A stretch of 64,000 nt of DNA from Paraburkholderia haematera. GTDB lineage: Bacteria; Pseudomonadota; Gammaproteobacteria; Burkholderiales; Burkholderiaceae. Under the pieces are notes generated by a model. That model saw nothing but the letters and a program-made list of their open reading frames with translations, had not been told where the DNA came from and ran no database searches. Shown piece by piece: positions 1 to 8,852 of the stretch; within the stretch, counting starts at the first letter, position 1; every line of letters begins with the position of its first letter. The DNA is taken from assembly GCF_905220975.1 (NCBI RefSeq), contig NZ_CAJNBK010000025.1, positions 31,572 to 95,571 on the forward strand, read 5' to 3'. The position numbers and the translations under genes are program-made.

Positions 1-999
1 TAGAGGATCGTCCTCAAGCGCGACCTTGCGGCCGTCGGCATACAACAGCAATTGCGTCCAGCGCGCGATTCGGTTCGTGCCGGTCGCGTTGATCGCTTCA
101 CGCAGTGTCGTCACCTTGTGACCGACCGCGAGGCCGCTCGAATTCGCGAGCTTCATCAAATGCATGACCAGCACCGGATTCAGCTTGAGTTCGGCTTCGA
201 GTTGCGCGACGGTCGGGTCGCCCGACAGCAGTTGCAGCAGGTTCAGTAACGCATGCCGCGGCGCGCTGACACGCCGCGTCGTCGAGGTCTGCGCACGCGC
301 GAAGAAGTAGCCCTGGAAGCGGTCGAAACCGAGACCATGCGCCTCTTCGAAATCGCTCTGCGCATCGAGACCCAGCGCAATCAACAGCTTGCCCGCCGAC
401 TTGAGCACGCTCGCCAATTTGGGCAACAGCGCTTTCGGCGCGTGCGTGAAATCGATCTTGACCACTTCCGCGTAGGGCAGCAGCTTCGCAAACGTTTCAT
501 CGGGCTGCCTCACTTCATCGAGTACGAAGCGATAGCGCCGGCCGTGCAATTGAACGATACGCGCGATCAGCGCATCGTCGACCTGAATCGACGGCGACAG
601 TTCGAACATGAAGCGGTCAGTGGGCAGATGCAGGATCGAGTCGTCGAACAGCATCTCGCGGTTTACATCGACGTAAGCGGGATGCCCGGTGAGCGCACCG
701 CGCACATTGCCCTGCATCAGACCGCGAAGCACCGCTCGCGCCACGCGCTGCGCCGGCTCGGGCGCGCGGCCCGGCAAGGCATCGGCGTCTGCATCCCGAC
801 CCGCAGGGGGATGAGACGCAACCGCCGCGTCTGCATCAGATTCAGCGCCCGCTGGCAAATCAGGCGCGCGCACTTTGATCTCATAGCCGCACAGCATGCC
901 GTCACGATTCAGAATCGGCTGACGCGCGAAGCTCACGTTTAGTTGCGCATCGTCCGCGGCACCTGTCTGGCCGGGATTCTCGATCGCGATGGTGGTCAT
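1..999 (-). CDS. EAL/HDOD domain signalling protein (3' end outside window)
   Basis: The minus frame is open from an ATG at 999, preceded by a GGGGA ribosome site, to the window edge, so 333 codons are visible and the C-terminus is missing. The N-terminal half resembles an EAL domain (FARQPILNRDG near residue 24), but the usual EAL signature is replaced by GYEIKV, so phosphodiesterase activity is unlikely. A proline/alanine-rich insert lies at about 47-90. From about residue 240 the sequence matches an HDOD domain (LELNP-like run, then LMKLANSS). Proteins of this CdgJ/YuxH-type architecture act in c-di-GMP-linked or motility signalling. The family call is good; the specific role is unknown. 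It is transcribed divergently from adc. Confidence 0.8.
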   Translation of the reverse strand, partial: MTTIAIENPGQTGAADDAQLNVSFARQPILNRDGMLCGYEIKVRAPDLPAGAESDADAAVASHPPAGRDADADALPGRAPEPAQRVARAVLRGLMQGNVRGALTGHPAYVDVNREMLFDDSILHLPTDRFMFELSPSIQVDDALIARIVQLHGRRYRFVLDEVRQPDETFAKLLPYAEVVKIDFTHAPKALLPKLASVLKSAGKLLIALGLDAQSDFEEAHGLGFDRFQGYFFARAQTSTTRRVSAPRHALLNLLQLLSGDPTVAQLEAELKLNPVLVMHLMKLANSSGLAVGHKVTTLREAINATGTNRIARWTQLLLYADGRKVALEDDPL

Positions 1000-1294
1000 T
1001 CCAATCCCCCGCTAAGCGCCGCCCAGGCGCTTCCTGCTGTATTTTGGTTTTCGCTGCACCCTTTTTTCGCCGCACATAGAGCGTGCGTACGAGGCCCCAA
1101 GGCCCGTGGCATCTATGATGTGCCTACGATGCGCCAGGCAATTTTATCGCAGGCCGCCGCGCGCGGACATGTCAACGCCGCAATATCTCGAAATAATTGG
1201 ATACATGTCTCGCTGAAGGCCAGGCAAGAATCGACGATACTCTTGTGCAGTGCAAAAGCGTTCCACCACCGACCTTTAACCAACAAGGAAAATC

Positions 1295-2053
1295 ATGGAC
1301 GTCAAAAGCGTGCTGTCAAATGCCTTCGCGATGCCAATCACGAGCCCGGCATTTCCGATGGGCCCGTATCGTTTCATCGACCGGGAATTCCTGATCATCA
1401 CTTACCGCACCGATCCGGACAAATTGCGTGCCGTGGTGCCCGAGCCGCTCCAGATCGGCGAGCCGCTGGTGCATTACGAATTCATTCGCATGCCGGATTC
1501 GACCGGTTTCGGCGACTACACGGAAAGCGGCCAGGTGATCCCGGTGTCGTACAACGGTGTCGCGGGAGGCTACACGCTGGCCATGTATCTGGACGACCAT
1601 CCGCCGATCGCCGGCGGCCGCGAATTGTGGGGCTTTCCGAAGAAGCTCGCGAAGCCCGTGCTCGAAGTGCACACCGACACCCTGGTCGGCACGCTCGATT
1701 ACGGTCCGATTCGCATCGCCACCGGCACGATGGGCTACAAGCATCGGCAACTGGATCTCGCGCAGCAGCAGAAACGCCTGGAAGCGCCGAACTTCCTGCT
1801 GAAGGTGATTCCGCACGTGGACGGCACGCCGCGCATTTGCGAACTGGTGCGCTACTACCTGCAGGACGTCACCCTCAAAGGTGCATGGACGGGCCCCGCC
1901 TCGCTCGAACTGGCACACCATGCGCTAGCGCCGGTCGCGGAACTGCCGGTGCTCGAAATCGTCGAAGCGCGGCATCTGATGGCTGATCTGACGCTCGGAC
2001 TGGGTGAGGTCGTGTTCGACTATCTCGATCAGCCCACGGCCAACATTCGTTGA
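1295..2053 (+). CDS. adc: Acetoacetate decarboxylase
   Basis: A 252-residue protein of normal family length. It converts acetoacetate to acetone and CO2 through a Schiff base. The motif ELWGFPKKLAKP contains K116, which aligns with the Schiff-base lysine of the family, followed by K117 that lowers its pKa. The start is fixed by AAGGA seven bases upstream of the ATG. The gene stands alone, ends at a strong hairpin and faces the binding-protein gene. The 295 bp upstream, shared with the divergent EAL/HDOD gene, show no motif I can name. Some Adc-like proteins act on other beta-keto acids, so the substrate is inferred from the family. Confidence 0.9.
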   Translation: MDVKSVLSNAFAMPITSPAFPMGPYRFIDREFLIITYRTDPDKLRAVVPEPLQIGEPLVHYEFIRMPDSTGFGDYTESGQVIPVSYNGVAGGYTLAMYLDDHPPIAGGRELWGFPKKLAKPVLEVHTDTLVGTLDYGPIRIATGTMGYKHRQLDLAQQQKRLEAPNFLLKVIPHVDGTPRICELVRYYLQDVTLKGAWTGPASLELAHHALAPVAELPVLEIVEARHLMADLTLGLGEVVFDYLDQPTANIR

Positions 2054-2151
2054 GCGACCGTCGCGGCGCGGCGTGCATGAAGCGCCTGAAGCGTATGAAG
2101 CAATGCGCCGGACCTACGTGAAATAGACGACGCTTCAAGCACCGCCCAAAA

Positions 2152-2181
2152 TGCAAACGGCCGCATCAGCGGCCGTTTGCA
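2152..2181. terminator. Bidirectional terminator between adc and the binding-protein gene
   Basis: A perfect 13-bp stem (TGCAAACGGCCGC and its complement) closes a four-base loop, ATCA. It lies between two convergent genes. The A and T bases at the ends of the stem give short U-runs in both directions. Confidence 0.8.
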
Positions 2182-2216
2182 TCGAGCAAAACCAGTCAGG
2201 CAAAGCCCACAACGCC

Positions 2217-3011
2217 TTACTTCAACACGACCTTCACGTCGAAGTACTTCGCCGCGAAGCGGTCGATCGTGCCGTCGGCCTTCAGTTCCTTGAGCGCCTG
2301 GTTCAACGCGTCCTTCAACGCCTTGTCGCCCTTGCGGATGCCGAAGCCCACGCCCGCGCCGAGCAGCTTCTCGTCGGTGACGGCCGGGCCGGCGAATTCG
2401 AAGCCCGCACCTTGCGGCTTCTTCAGAAAGCCCTTCGAAGCCGCTTCCGCGTCCTGGAACGCGGCGTCCAGACGACCCGACGCGAGGTCGGCGTAGATCT
2501 GGTCCTGCGTCTGATACGGCACGACGTCCACACCCGCCGGCGCCCAGCGCGCCTTCGCATAGGTTTCCTGAATCGTGCCTTGCAGCACGCCGACGTGCTT
2601 ACCCTTGAGCGAGGCCGGCGTAGGCAGCAGACCACTGCCCTTCTTCGCGATCATCTGATTCGGGATCGTGTAGATCGGATCGGTGAATTCGATGGCCTGG
2701 CGGCGCTGGTCCGTGATCGTCATGTCCGAGTTGATCGCGTTGAACTTGCGCGCTTCCAACGCCGGAATCAGGCCGTCAAACGAATTCTCGACCCACACGC
2801 ACTTCGCCTTCAGCTTTGCGCAGACCGCATTGCCGATGTCGATATCGAAACCTTGCAGTTCGCCCGACGGCGACTTCGATTCGAACGGCGCATACGACGC
2901 CTCGACGCCGAAACGCACTTCCTTGATATCCGCCGCTGTTGCGGATCCTGCCGTTACCGTTGCCGTCGCGAACAGCGCGAGCGCAGCCATGTTTCGCCAA
3001 TTCATCTTCAT
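2217..3011 (-). CDS. Arginine/ornithine-type periplasmic solute-binding protein
   Basis: A 264-residue family 3 solute-binding protein. A signal peptide covers about residues 1-26 (hydrophobic AALALFATATV, cleavage near SATA-AD). The mature start FGVEASYAPFESK and the FDIDIGNAVCAKL segment are typical of the HisJ/ArgT/LAO group. The start at 3011 follows GAGGA at a suitable distance; an ATG at 3005 is also possible. No permease or ATPase is adjacent, and the likely partners hisQMP lie at 13.5-15.8 kb beyond the ast operon. It probably delivers arginine or ornithine to that importer, an inference from family and neighbourhood. Confidence 0.85.
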   Translation of the reverse strand: MKMNWRNMAALALFATATVTAGSATAADIKEVRFGVEASYAPFESKSPSGELQGFDIDIGNAVCAKLKAKCVWVENSFDGLIPALEARKFNAINSDMTITDQRRQAIEFTDPIYTIPNQMIAKKGSGLLPTPASLKGKHVGVLQGTIQETYAKARWAPAGVDVVPYQTQDQIYADLASGRLDAAFQDAEAASKGFLKKPQGAGFEFAGPAVTDEKLLGAGVGFGIRKGDKALKDALNQALKELKADGTIDRFAAKYFDVKVVLK

Positions 3012-3229
3012 TACGGGTGTTCCTCTACGGTATTGAATAAGACGGAGCCGAATCCGGGCCAGCATGATTGCCGCGCCAAAAAACCGATTCAAACTCGTGC
3101 GGCCGGTGTGGTGCAGCGCAACAGCCGCGAGGGCGCGATTGTACAGGCTTCGAATCGCGGCCCTGTGGGCGCCCCTTTGCCCGGCTCGTTGGCAGTAGCG
3201 GGTCACGCGCGCTTGAAGGTGCAACTTTG

Positions 3230-3250
3230 TGTCGCGTTCAGACAAGCCGG
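3230..3250 (+). promoter_or_regulatory. Possible ArgR half-site
   Basis: TGTCGC, eight bases, then AA and five bases fits the half-site pattern described for Pseudomonas ArgR. It lies about 220 bp upstream of the binding-protein start and near the 3' end of the LysR gene. One isolated half-site is weak evidence. Confidence 0.25.
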
Positions 3251-3268
3251 CGCGCGGTCCAATGCACG

Positions 3269-4177
3269 TTAGACCGCGCCGTCGCCCGCCGCGAAATCGC
3301 TGCCGAGCCGCTGCGACAGATGCGTGTAGACCGCCGCGACATGCGGCAGATGACGCGACTCGGGATGCGCCAGCACCCAGACCTGCGATTCGGCTTCGTC
3401 GAGCGGCGAGGTCAATTGCACGAGATCGTCGCGCCCGCGCGCGAGGAACGTCGGCAAGATGCCGACGCCGAAGCCGCGCACCACCAACTCGAACACCGCC
3501 ATCACGCTATTGGTCTTGTACCGCGGCTCGACCGTCGGACAATGCCGTTTGCGCCACAGAACCGAAGGATGATCGCCGAGCGAACTGTCCGGCGCCGCCC
3601 AATCGCAGCGCGACAGCGCATCGGCATCGCTCGCCTGGATACCGCTCCTCTTCGCGGTAAACACGGCGATGCGCAGCGGGCCCACATGTTTGCCGACCAG
3701 GTGGTCCGGTGCACGGCGCGTGGCGCGCACCGCGATATCGGCGTCGCGTTTGGTCAGGCTCGCAAGGCTGTTGGTGGCGGTCAATTCGAACGACAAGGCC
3801 GGATGCAGTGCCGCGAAATCATGCAGCGCGGGCAGCAGGAGGCCGTAGAGCACGGTATCGGTGGTCGTCACGTGAACAGCGCCGCTGACACGGTCACTGC
3901 TTGCCTGGACGGTGGAGCGCGCCGCCGCGAGCTCGCTTTCGATGCGCTCGGCATGGCGCGCCAGTTGCGCACCGAGCGGGGTCGCGCGATAACCGCTGCG
4001 CGAGCGCTCGAACAGACGCTGCCCGAGCCCGCGTTCGATCCGCTGCACCGAGCGAAAAATCGTCGAGGCGTCGATACCCAGGCGCTGTGCGGCTTCAGCC
4101 AGGGTGCCCGCGCGCACCAGCGCAAGAATGGTCTGGGTATCCGCCGAAGTCAGTTCGTATTGCGTTTTTGCACGCAT
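3269..4177 (-). CDS. LysR-family transcriptional regulator
   Basis: A 302-residue LysR protein. The winged helix-turn-helix is at about residues 12-70 (LAEAAQRLGIDASTIFRSVQ) and the effector domain at 90-295. It is divergent from the GST gene at 4304 with about 126 bp between, the usual layout for a LysR gene controlling its neighbour. The effector cannot be deduced. It is followed on the same strand by the binding-protein gene after about 257 bp, too far to assume an operon. Confidence 0.88.
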   Translation of the reverse strand: MRAKTQYELTSADTQTILALVRAGTLAEAAQRLGIDASTIFRSVQRIERGLGQRLFERSRSGYRATPLGAQLARHAERIESELAAARSTVQASSDRVSGAVHVTTTDTVLYGLLLPALHDFAALHPALSFELTATNSLASLTKRDADIAVRATRRAPDHLVGKHVGPLRIAVFTAKRSGIQASDADALSRCDWAAPDSSLGDHPSVLWRKRHCPTVEPRYKTNSVMAVFELVVRGFGVGILPTFLARGRDDLVQLTSPLDEAESQVWVLAHPESRHLPHVAAVYTHLSQRLGSDFAAGDGAV

Positions 4178-4303
4178 GGTTTGGCAAGCCGCCTGTTTAT
4201 TCTGAATGCGATCCGAGGTACTTTTACCACATCGACTTGTCGGCCGACGAGCCTTGCCACCGGCACCTGCCGGGACTTCACTCTCGTTTATAGCGGTGAC
4301 ACC

Positions 4304-4933
4304 ATGAAACTCTACTACTCACCGGGCGCCTGCTCGCTGGCCGTTCACATTGCCCTGCGCGAAGCCGGGCTCGACTTCGAAACCGTCAAGGTCAATCTGC
4401 AAACGCACCGGCTCACCAATGGCGACGATTACTACGCGATCTCACCGCGCGGCTACGTGCCTCTCATCGAATTCGACGACGGCTCGCGCCACACCGAGGG
4501 CGCCGCGCTGTTGCAATGCATCGCCGATCTTGCGCCGGAGCGCGCCCTGTTACCGCCCGCCGGAACGCCGCGACGGCTCGAGGCGGTCGCATGGCTCACC
4601 TACATCAGCACAGAGTTGCACAAGACCTTCAGCCCGTGGCTCTGGCATCAGGAGACAGCCGAATCGACGAAGCTCGAATGCCGCACGAAACTCGCCACGC
4701 GCTTCGGCGAACTCGAGGGCGTGCTCACGTCGCGCGACTATCTCGCCGGGCAGTACTCGGTCGCCGATGCGTACGCGTTCACGGTGCTGAGCTGGGCGCG
4801 CATGCTGTCGGTGGATCTGAGCCCGTATCCGAACCTCACCGCGTATCTGGCGCGCGTGGCAGCACGGCCGAAGGTGCGTGAGGCGATGGTGGCGGAAGGA
4901 CTGGTCAGGGAGAGCGCGGCGCAAGCCGCTTAA
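4304..4933 (+). CDS. Beta-class glutathione S-transferase
   Basis: A 209-residue protein of usual GST length. The N-terminal thioredoxin fold begins MKLYYSPGACSL, and Cys10 aligns with the active-site cysteine of bacterial beta-class enzymes such as BphK. The all-helical C-terminal domain begins near residue 85 and includes the YLAGQYSVADAYAF substrate/dimer segment. The frame is open much further upstream, but family alignment places the start here. It is divergently paired with a LysR gene and ends in a hairpin. The substrate is not predictable. Confidence 0.9.
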   Translation: MKLYYSPGACSLAVHIALREAGLDFETVKVNLQTHRLTNGDDYYAISPRGYVPLIEFDDGSRHTEGAALLQCIADLAPERALLPPAGTPRRLEAVAWLTYISTELHKTFSPWLWHQETAESTKLECRTKLATRFGELEGVLTSRDYLAGQYSVADAYAFTVLSWARMLSVDLSPYPNLTAYLARVAARPKVREAMVAEGLVRESAAQAA

Positions 4934-4948
4934 GCGGTAGGGTATGAG

Positions 4949-4974
4949 ACGTTGCGCGCCAAGGCGCGCAACGT
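4949..4974. terminator. Hairpin between GST and astE
   Basis: A perfect 12-bp stem (ACGTTGCGCGCC with its complement) has a two-base loop and sits between two convergent genes. No clear U-tract follows, so termination strength is uncertain. Confidence 0.65.
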
Positions 4975-4994
4975 TCTGCCCTGCAACGACGCGG

Positions 4995-6053
4995 CTAAAC
5001 GAGGCGGGACAGCGTGTCCTGCGTGGTCTCGACCACCAGCAGCCCCGCGCGCAAGCCCGGCTTGACCGTTGCGTTCGGAAACACGAGACGTTCCTCATCG
5101 TGACGCACGGTGTAGCGATAGTCGCCGTCGCGCGCAAGCACGGTGTCCTTCACGAAGGGCGTGAAATTCGGCACATCTGCCGCGACCAGTAATTCGAATG
5201 CGTCGCTTTGCTTGGTGAGCTGGTCGATCACGGTGAACACGCGCGGCATCGCCGCGGGCACGCCGCCGTGTGCTGTACCGGCCAGTAGACGACGCAGCGC
5301 CTCGTCCGCGCTGGCGAAACGCGTCAGGTCGTTCTGGCCGAACGGGCGCACCTTGCCGAGTTCGAGGGTACACGCTTGCGCGCCACATGCCTGCGCGGTG
5401 AAGTGCGAGTACGTGTTGCCCTTGGTGGTGTGCAGCAGAACCGCGCTAATGCGCGCTTCGCCGAGCCACTCGAACATGGCGCGCGAAAACGGTGTGCCGG
5501 TATGCGGCAACAAGGCAAATTGCTCGAAAGCCGACGGGCGGATCGCCGTATGCATGTCGATATGCCAACGTGCGCCGGGTTCGTCCGACGCAGCGCCGAA
5601 GAAACGCATTGCCGCCTGCTCCAATGCCGCGGCACGTGGCGCTTCGTGGCTGTGCGGCACCTGCGTATGACGGCCGCTGAAAAGACGGTTCAGATCGTCG
5701 TCGCGATAACGGCACGCATCGCGCATTGCATCGACGTTACCGAGAATCACCAGCAGGCGGCAGGTCAAGACTGCATCGCCCCGCGCGATATCGCGCACCA
5801 GATACGACAGCAGTTCAATTGGCGCGGTTTCATCGCCATGCACGCCGGCAGAGACGAGCACACTGCGCGTGCCCTCATCCTGCACCGCGGGCTCCATGAG
5901 CAGGACGCCGTCGTCGAGCCACGACCAACGCACGCCGCTGTGGGCACACTCACCCTGCGTGTCCTGCGTGCCAGGCCGCGTCCTCGCCAGCGTGTAGGCG
6001 AGGAAATCGTCGAGCATCGAAACCGGCATGCCGTGCTCAGCGCTGGAAGTCAT
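4995..6053 (-). CDS. astE: Succinylglutamate desuccinylase
   Basis: A 352-residue member of the AstE/aspartoacylase zinc hydrolase family. It performs the last step of the arginine succinyltransferase pathway, splitting N-succinylglutamate into succinate and glutamate. Metal ligands are visible as H72 and E75 (SAGVHGDET) and H168 (WHIDMHTAIR). The LELGK motif supplies the catalytic glutamate, E231. The start codon lies inside the astB 3' end with a 17-bp overlap, which suggests translational coupling. ATG codons at residues 9 and 13 are alternative starts. It is the last gene of the astC-aruFG-astD-astB-astE operon. Confidence 0.93.
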   Translation of the reverse strand: MTSSAEHGMPVSMLDDFLAYTLARTRPGTQDTQGECAHSGVRWSWLDDGVLLMEPAVQDEGTRSVLVSAGVHGDETAPIELLSYLVRDIARGDAVLTCRLLVILGNVDAMRDACRYRDDDLNRLFSGRHTQVPHSHEAPRAAALEQAAMRFFGAASDEPGARWHIDMHTAIRPSAFEQFALLPHTGTPFSRAMFEWLGEARISAVLLHTTKGNTYSHFTAQACGAQACTLELGKVRPFGQNDLTRFASADEALRRLLAGTAHGGVPAAMPRVFTVIDQLTKQSDAFELLVAADVPNFTPFVKDTVLARDGDYRYTVRHDEERLVFPNATVKPGLRAGLLVVETTQDTLSRLV

Positions 6054-7377
6054 ACAGCGAGCCCAGACCGAGAATCTGCGTCAATTCGTCGAGTGCGGTG
6101 CGCGACTCGGCGAGCAATTGCGGATCGGTCAGATCGGACGGCGCGAGACGATCGCGATAGTGCTTTTCGATCCACGCGTCGAGGCGGCCGAACAGGTTGT
6201 CGTTGATCCACACGCCAGGCGTCACCGCCGCACGCTCCGCATCGTTCAACACCACGCGCAGACGCAGACATGCCGGACCGCCGCCGTTTTTCATGCTTTC
6301 GCGCAGGTCGAACACGAGCACGTCGTCAATCGGACCCGTGTGCGAGGTCAGATCGTCCAGATAGGCGCCCACGCGAGCGTTCTCGCGGCATTCCTGCGGC
6401 ACCACCAGCACCTGCTTGCCATCCGGGCGCGTCAACAACTGGCTGTTGAACAGGTACGACGTAACTGCGTCAGCCACGCTCACCTGCGCGTCCGGCACTT
6501 CGATCACATTGAACTCGGCTTTCAGCCCGGAGAGCTTCGTGCGCAGTTCGTCATACACCGCGTTCTGTTCGACAAACGCGAGTTGATGGCAGAACAGCGT
6601 ATTACGATTGCCGACCGCGATCACGTCGTTATGGAACACGCCCGCGTCGATCACGTCCGGGTTCTGCTGCGCGTACACGGTGCCCGCTTCTTTCAGGCCG
6701 TGCCGATGCGCAACCGCGCGGCTCGCCTCGAAAGTCTGACGTGCCGGAAAACGCTTCGGCTCCGGCCCACGGCGATATTCACTGCGGCCGTACACGAAGA
6801 ATTCGACGCCCCGTGTGCCATATTCCGAGCAGAAACGCGTGTGGTTCGCCGCGCCTTCGTCGCCGAGCGCCGGCGTACCAGGCAGCGCTTCATGCACCGC
6901 GAAACGATCCGCGTCGCTGAAAATCGCGCGTAGCGTGCGGCGCGTCGATTCATGCTCGATCGCACGATGCAGCTTGCTGCACAGATTGGCCGGCGTGAAA
7001 TGCACGCGGCCGTCGTGCGTGTCGGCTGAGGGACTCACCGTCGCCGCGTTCGCGGTCCACATCGCAGAAGCCGAGCTCGCCGCGGCCAGCAACTCGGGCG
7101 CGTCTTTGGCCACGCGTGCGATCACCGTCGCGTCGTCGCCCGAAAAACCGAGTTCGCGCAAGAGACGCATCGAAGGACGCTCCTGCGGCGGCAACACGCC
7201 CTGATGAAAGCCGAGGTCGGCCAACTGCTTCATCTTACGCAGGCCCTGCTTGGCAGCAGCCTTCGGATTCGCAACCGACTTCTCGTTGTTCTGCGACGCG
7301 ACGTTGCCGAACGAGAGCCCCGCGTAATTGTGGGTCGGGCCGACGAGACCGTCGAAATTGGCTTCAGTGGCTTGCAT
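6037..7377 (-). CDS. astB: N-succinylarginine dihydrolase
   Basis: A 446-residue enzyme that hydrolyses N2-succinylarginine to succinylornithine, CO2 and two ammonia, the main nitrogen-releasing step of the pathway. The catalytic triad of the family is visible as E174 (GDEGAANH), H249 (VFHND) and C370 (GGGPACLRLRV), close to the E. coli positions 174, 248 and 365. It starts nine bases after the astD stop and overlaps astE at its end, so it is embedded in the operon. Confidence 0.95.
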   Translation of the reverse strand: MQATEANFDGLVGPTHNYAGLSFGNVASQNNEKSVANPKAAAKQGLRKMKQLADLGFHQGVLPPQERPSMRLLRELGFSGDDATVIARVAKDAPELLAAASSASAMWTANAATVSPSADTHDGRVHFTPANLCSKLHRAIEHESTRRTLRAIFSDADRFAVHEALPGTPALGDEGAANHTRFCSEYGTRGVEFFVYGRSEYRRGPEPKRFPARQTFEASRAVAHRHGLKEAGTVYAQQNPDVIDAGVFHNDVIAVGNRNTLFCHQLAFVEQNAVYDELRTKLSGLKAEFNVIEVPDAQVSVADAVTSYLFNSQLLTRPDGKQVLVVPQECRENARVGAYLDDLTSHTGPIDDVLVFDLRESMKNGGGPACLRLRVVLNDAERAAVTPGVWINDNLFGRLDAWIEKHYRDRLAPSDLTDPQLLAESRTALDELTQILGLGSLYDFQR

Positions 7378-7386
7378 CGTCGATCC

Positions 7387-8850
7387 TTAGAATTGAAGGC
7401 CCGGCGAGACGCTCGCGGGCATTTGCAGTTGCGCGCTTTCGACGGACGCCATCGGATACGCGCAGTAGTCGGCCGCGTAGAACGCGCTCGGCCGGTGATT
7501 GCCCGAACGCCCCGGGCCACCGAACGGCGCGCCCGACGATGCGCCGTTAGTCGGCCGGTTCCAGTTGACGATGCCCGCACGGATGGTGCGCTGGAAATGC
7601 GCCCACAGCGCTTCGTCGTCGGCGAGCAGGCCGGCTGAAAGGCCGAATTCGGTATCGTTGGCTTTGTCCAGCGCTTCGTCGAATGTGCTGTAGCGAATGA
7701 TCTGCGCCAGCGGTCCGAAATGCTCTTCGTCCGGCAGGTCCTTCACGGCGGTTACATCGAGAATCGCGGGCGTGACGAAGCCGAGTTCCGGATCGCGCTG
7801 CTCCATTTTCAGCAGCGCTTTCGCGCCGTCGGCCAGCAGACGCTCTTGCGCCGCGACCAGACGCGAAGCCGCACGCGCGGAAATCACCGCGCCCATGAAC
7901 GGCTGCGGATCGGCGTTGTATTCGCCCACGCTGATACGCGAAGTCAGTTCGGTCAGGCGTTCCACGAAGCGGTCGCCAAACGCGTCGTTCGGCACGAAAA
8001 TACGGCGCGCGCAGGTGCAACGCTGCCCTGCCGACAGAAACGCCGACTGAATTGTGTGATGCACGGCGGCGTCGACATCCGCCACGGGTCCGATCACGAG
8101 CGGATTGTTGCCGCCCATCTCCAACGCGAGGACGATCTCCGGGCGGCCGCCGAACTGCTTGTGCAGCAATGTTCCGGTATCCGAACTACCCGTGAAGAAC
8201 AGGCCGTCGATCTGCCGGTGGTTGGCGAGCGCAATACCCGTCTCTTTCTCGCCTTGCACGAGGTTCAGCACGCCAGCGGGCAAGCCTGCATCGTGCCAGA
8301 TCTGCACAGTAAGCTTAGCCACGCCCGGCGCGAGTTCGGACGGTTTGAACACCACCGCATTGCCCGCGATCAGCGCCGGCACGATATGCCCGTTCGGCAG
8401 ATGCCCCGGGAAGTTATACGGCCCGAACACCGCGACCACGCCATGCGGACGATGCCGAAGCACGGCAGTGCCGTCAGCCATCGGCGAACGCTTTTCACCA
8501 GTGCGCTCGTTGTAGGCCTGAATCGAAATCTCGACTTTCGCCGCCATCGAAGCCGCTTCAGTGCGCGCTTCCCACAGCGGCTTACCCGTCTCGCGGCCGA
8601 TCGCTTCGGCAAGCGCTTCCTTGCGTTCCGTCACGAGCGCGGCGAAGCGGCGTACCACGCCGCAACGTTCGTCGAGACTCAGCGCCGACCATGCGGAGAA
8701 CGCACGTCGTGCGCTGCGCACCGCCCGGTCGACGTCGGCCGCCGAAGCGCTGTTGCCTTCCCAAACCGTCGCGCCCGTACCCGGGTTGCGCGACGCGAAT
8801 GCGGGTCCTGTGCCGGCGGCCCATTCGCCGTCGATGAAAAGCTCGCTCAT
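7387..8850 (-). CDS. astD: Succinylglutamate semialdehyde dehydrogenase
   Basis: A 487-residue NAD-dependent aldehyde dehydrogenase that oxidises N-succinylglutamate semialdehyde to succinylglutamate. The catalytic glutamate is E244 (LALEMGGNNP) and the nucleophile is C278 (GQRCTCARR). The cofactor loop FTGSSDTG is at 219-226. AAGG six bases upstream supports the ATG at 8850. An ATG at 8856 overlaps the aruG stop as ATGA but has no space for a ribosome site. Confidence 0.94.
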   Translation of the reverse strand: MSELFIDGEWAAGTGPAFASRNPGTGATVWEGNSASAADVDRAVRSARRAFSAWSALSLDERCGVVRRFAALVTERKEALAEAIGRETGKPLWEARTEAASMAAKVEISIQAYNERTGEKRSPMADGTAVLRHRPHGVVAVFGPYNFPGHLPNGHIVPALIAGNAVVFKPSELAPGVAKLTVQIWHDAGLPAGVLNLVQGEKETGIALANHRQIDGLFFTGSSDTGTLLHKQFGGRPEIVLALEMGGNNPLVIGPVADVDAAVHHTIQSAFLSAGQRCTCARRIFVPNDAFGDRFVERLTELTSRISVGEYNADPQPFMGAVISARAASRLVAAQERLLADGAKALLKMEQRDPELGFVTPAILDVTAVKDLPDEEHFGPLAQIIRYSTFDEALDKANDTEFGLSAGLLADDEALWAHFQRTIRAGIVNWNRPTNGASSGAPFGGPGRSGNHRPSAFYAADYCAYPMASVESAQLQMPASVSPGLQF

Positions 8851-8852
8851 GA

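Noticed and set aside
253..942. A 229-codon plus-strand open frame at the window start
   Set aside because: The minus strand carries an EAL/HDOD protein through the same bases with recognisable domains.
3068..4303. N-terminal extension of the GST gene
   Set aside because: It overlaps the complete antisense LysR gene; the conserved GST start is at 4304.
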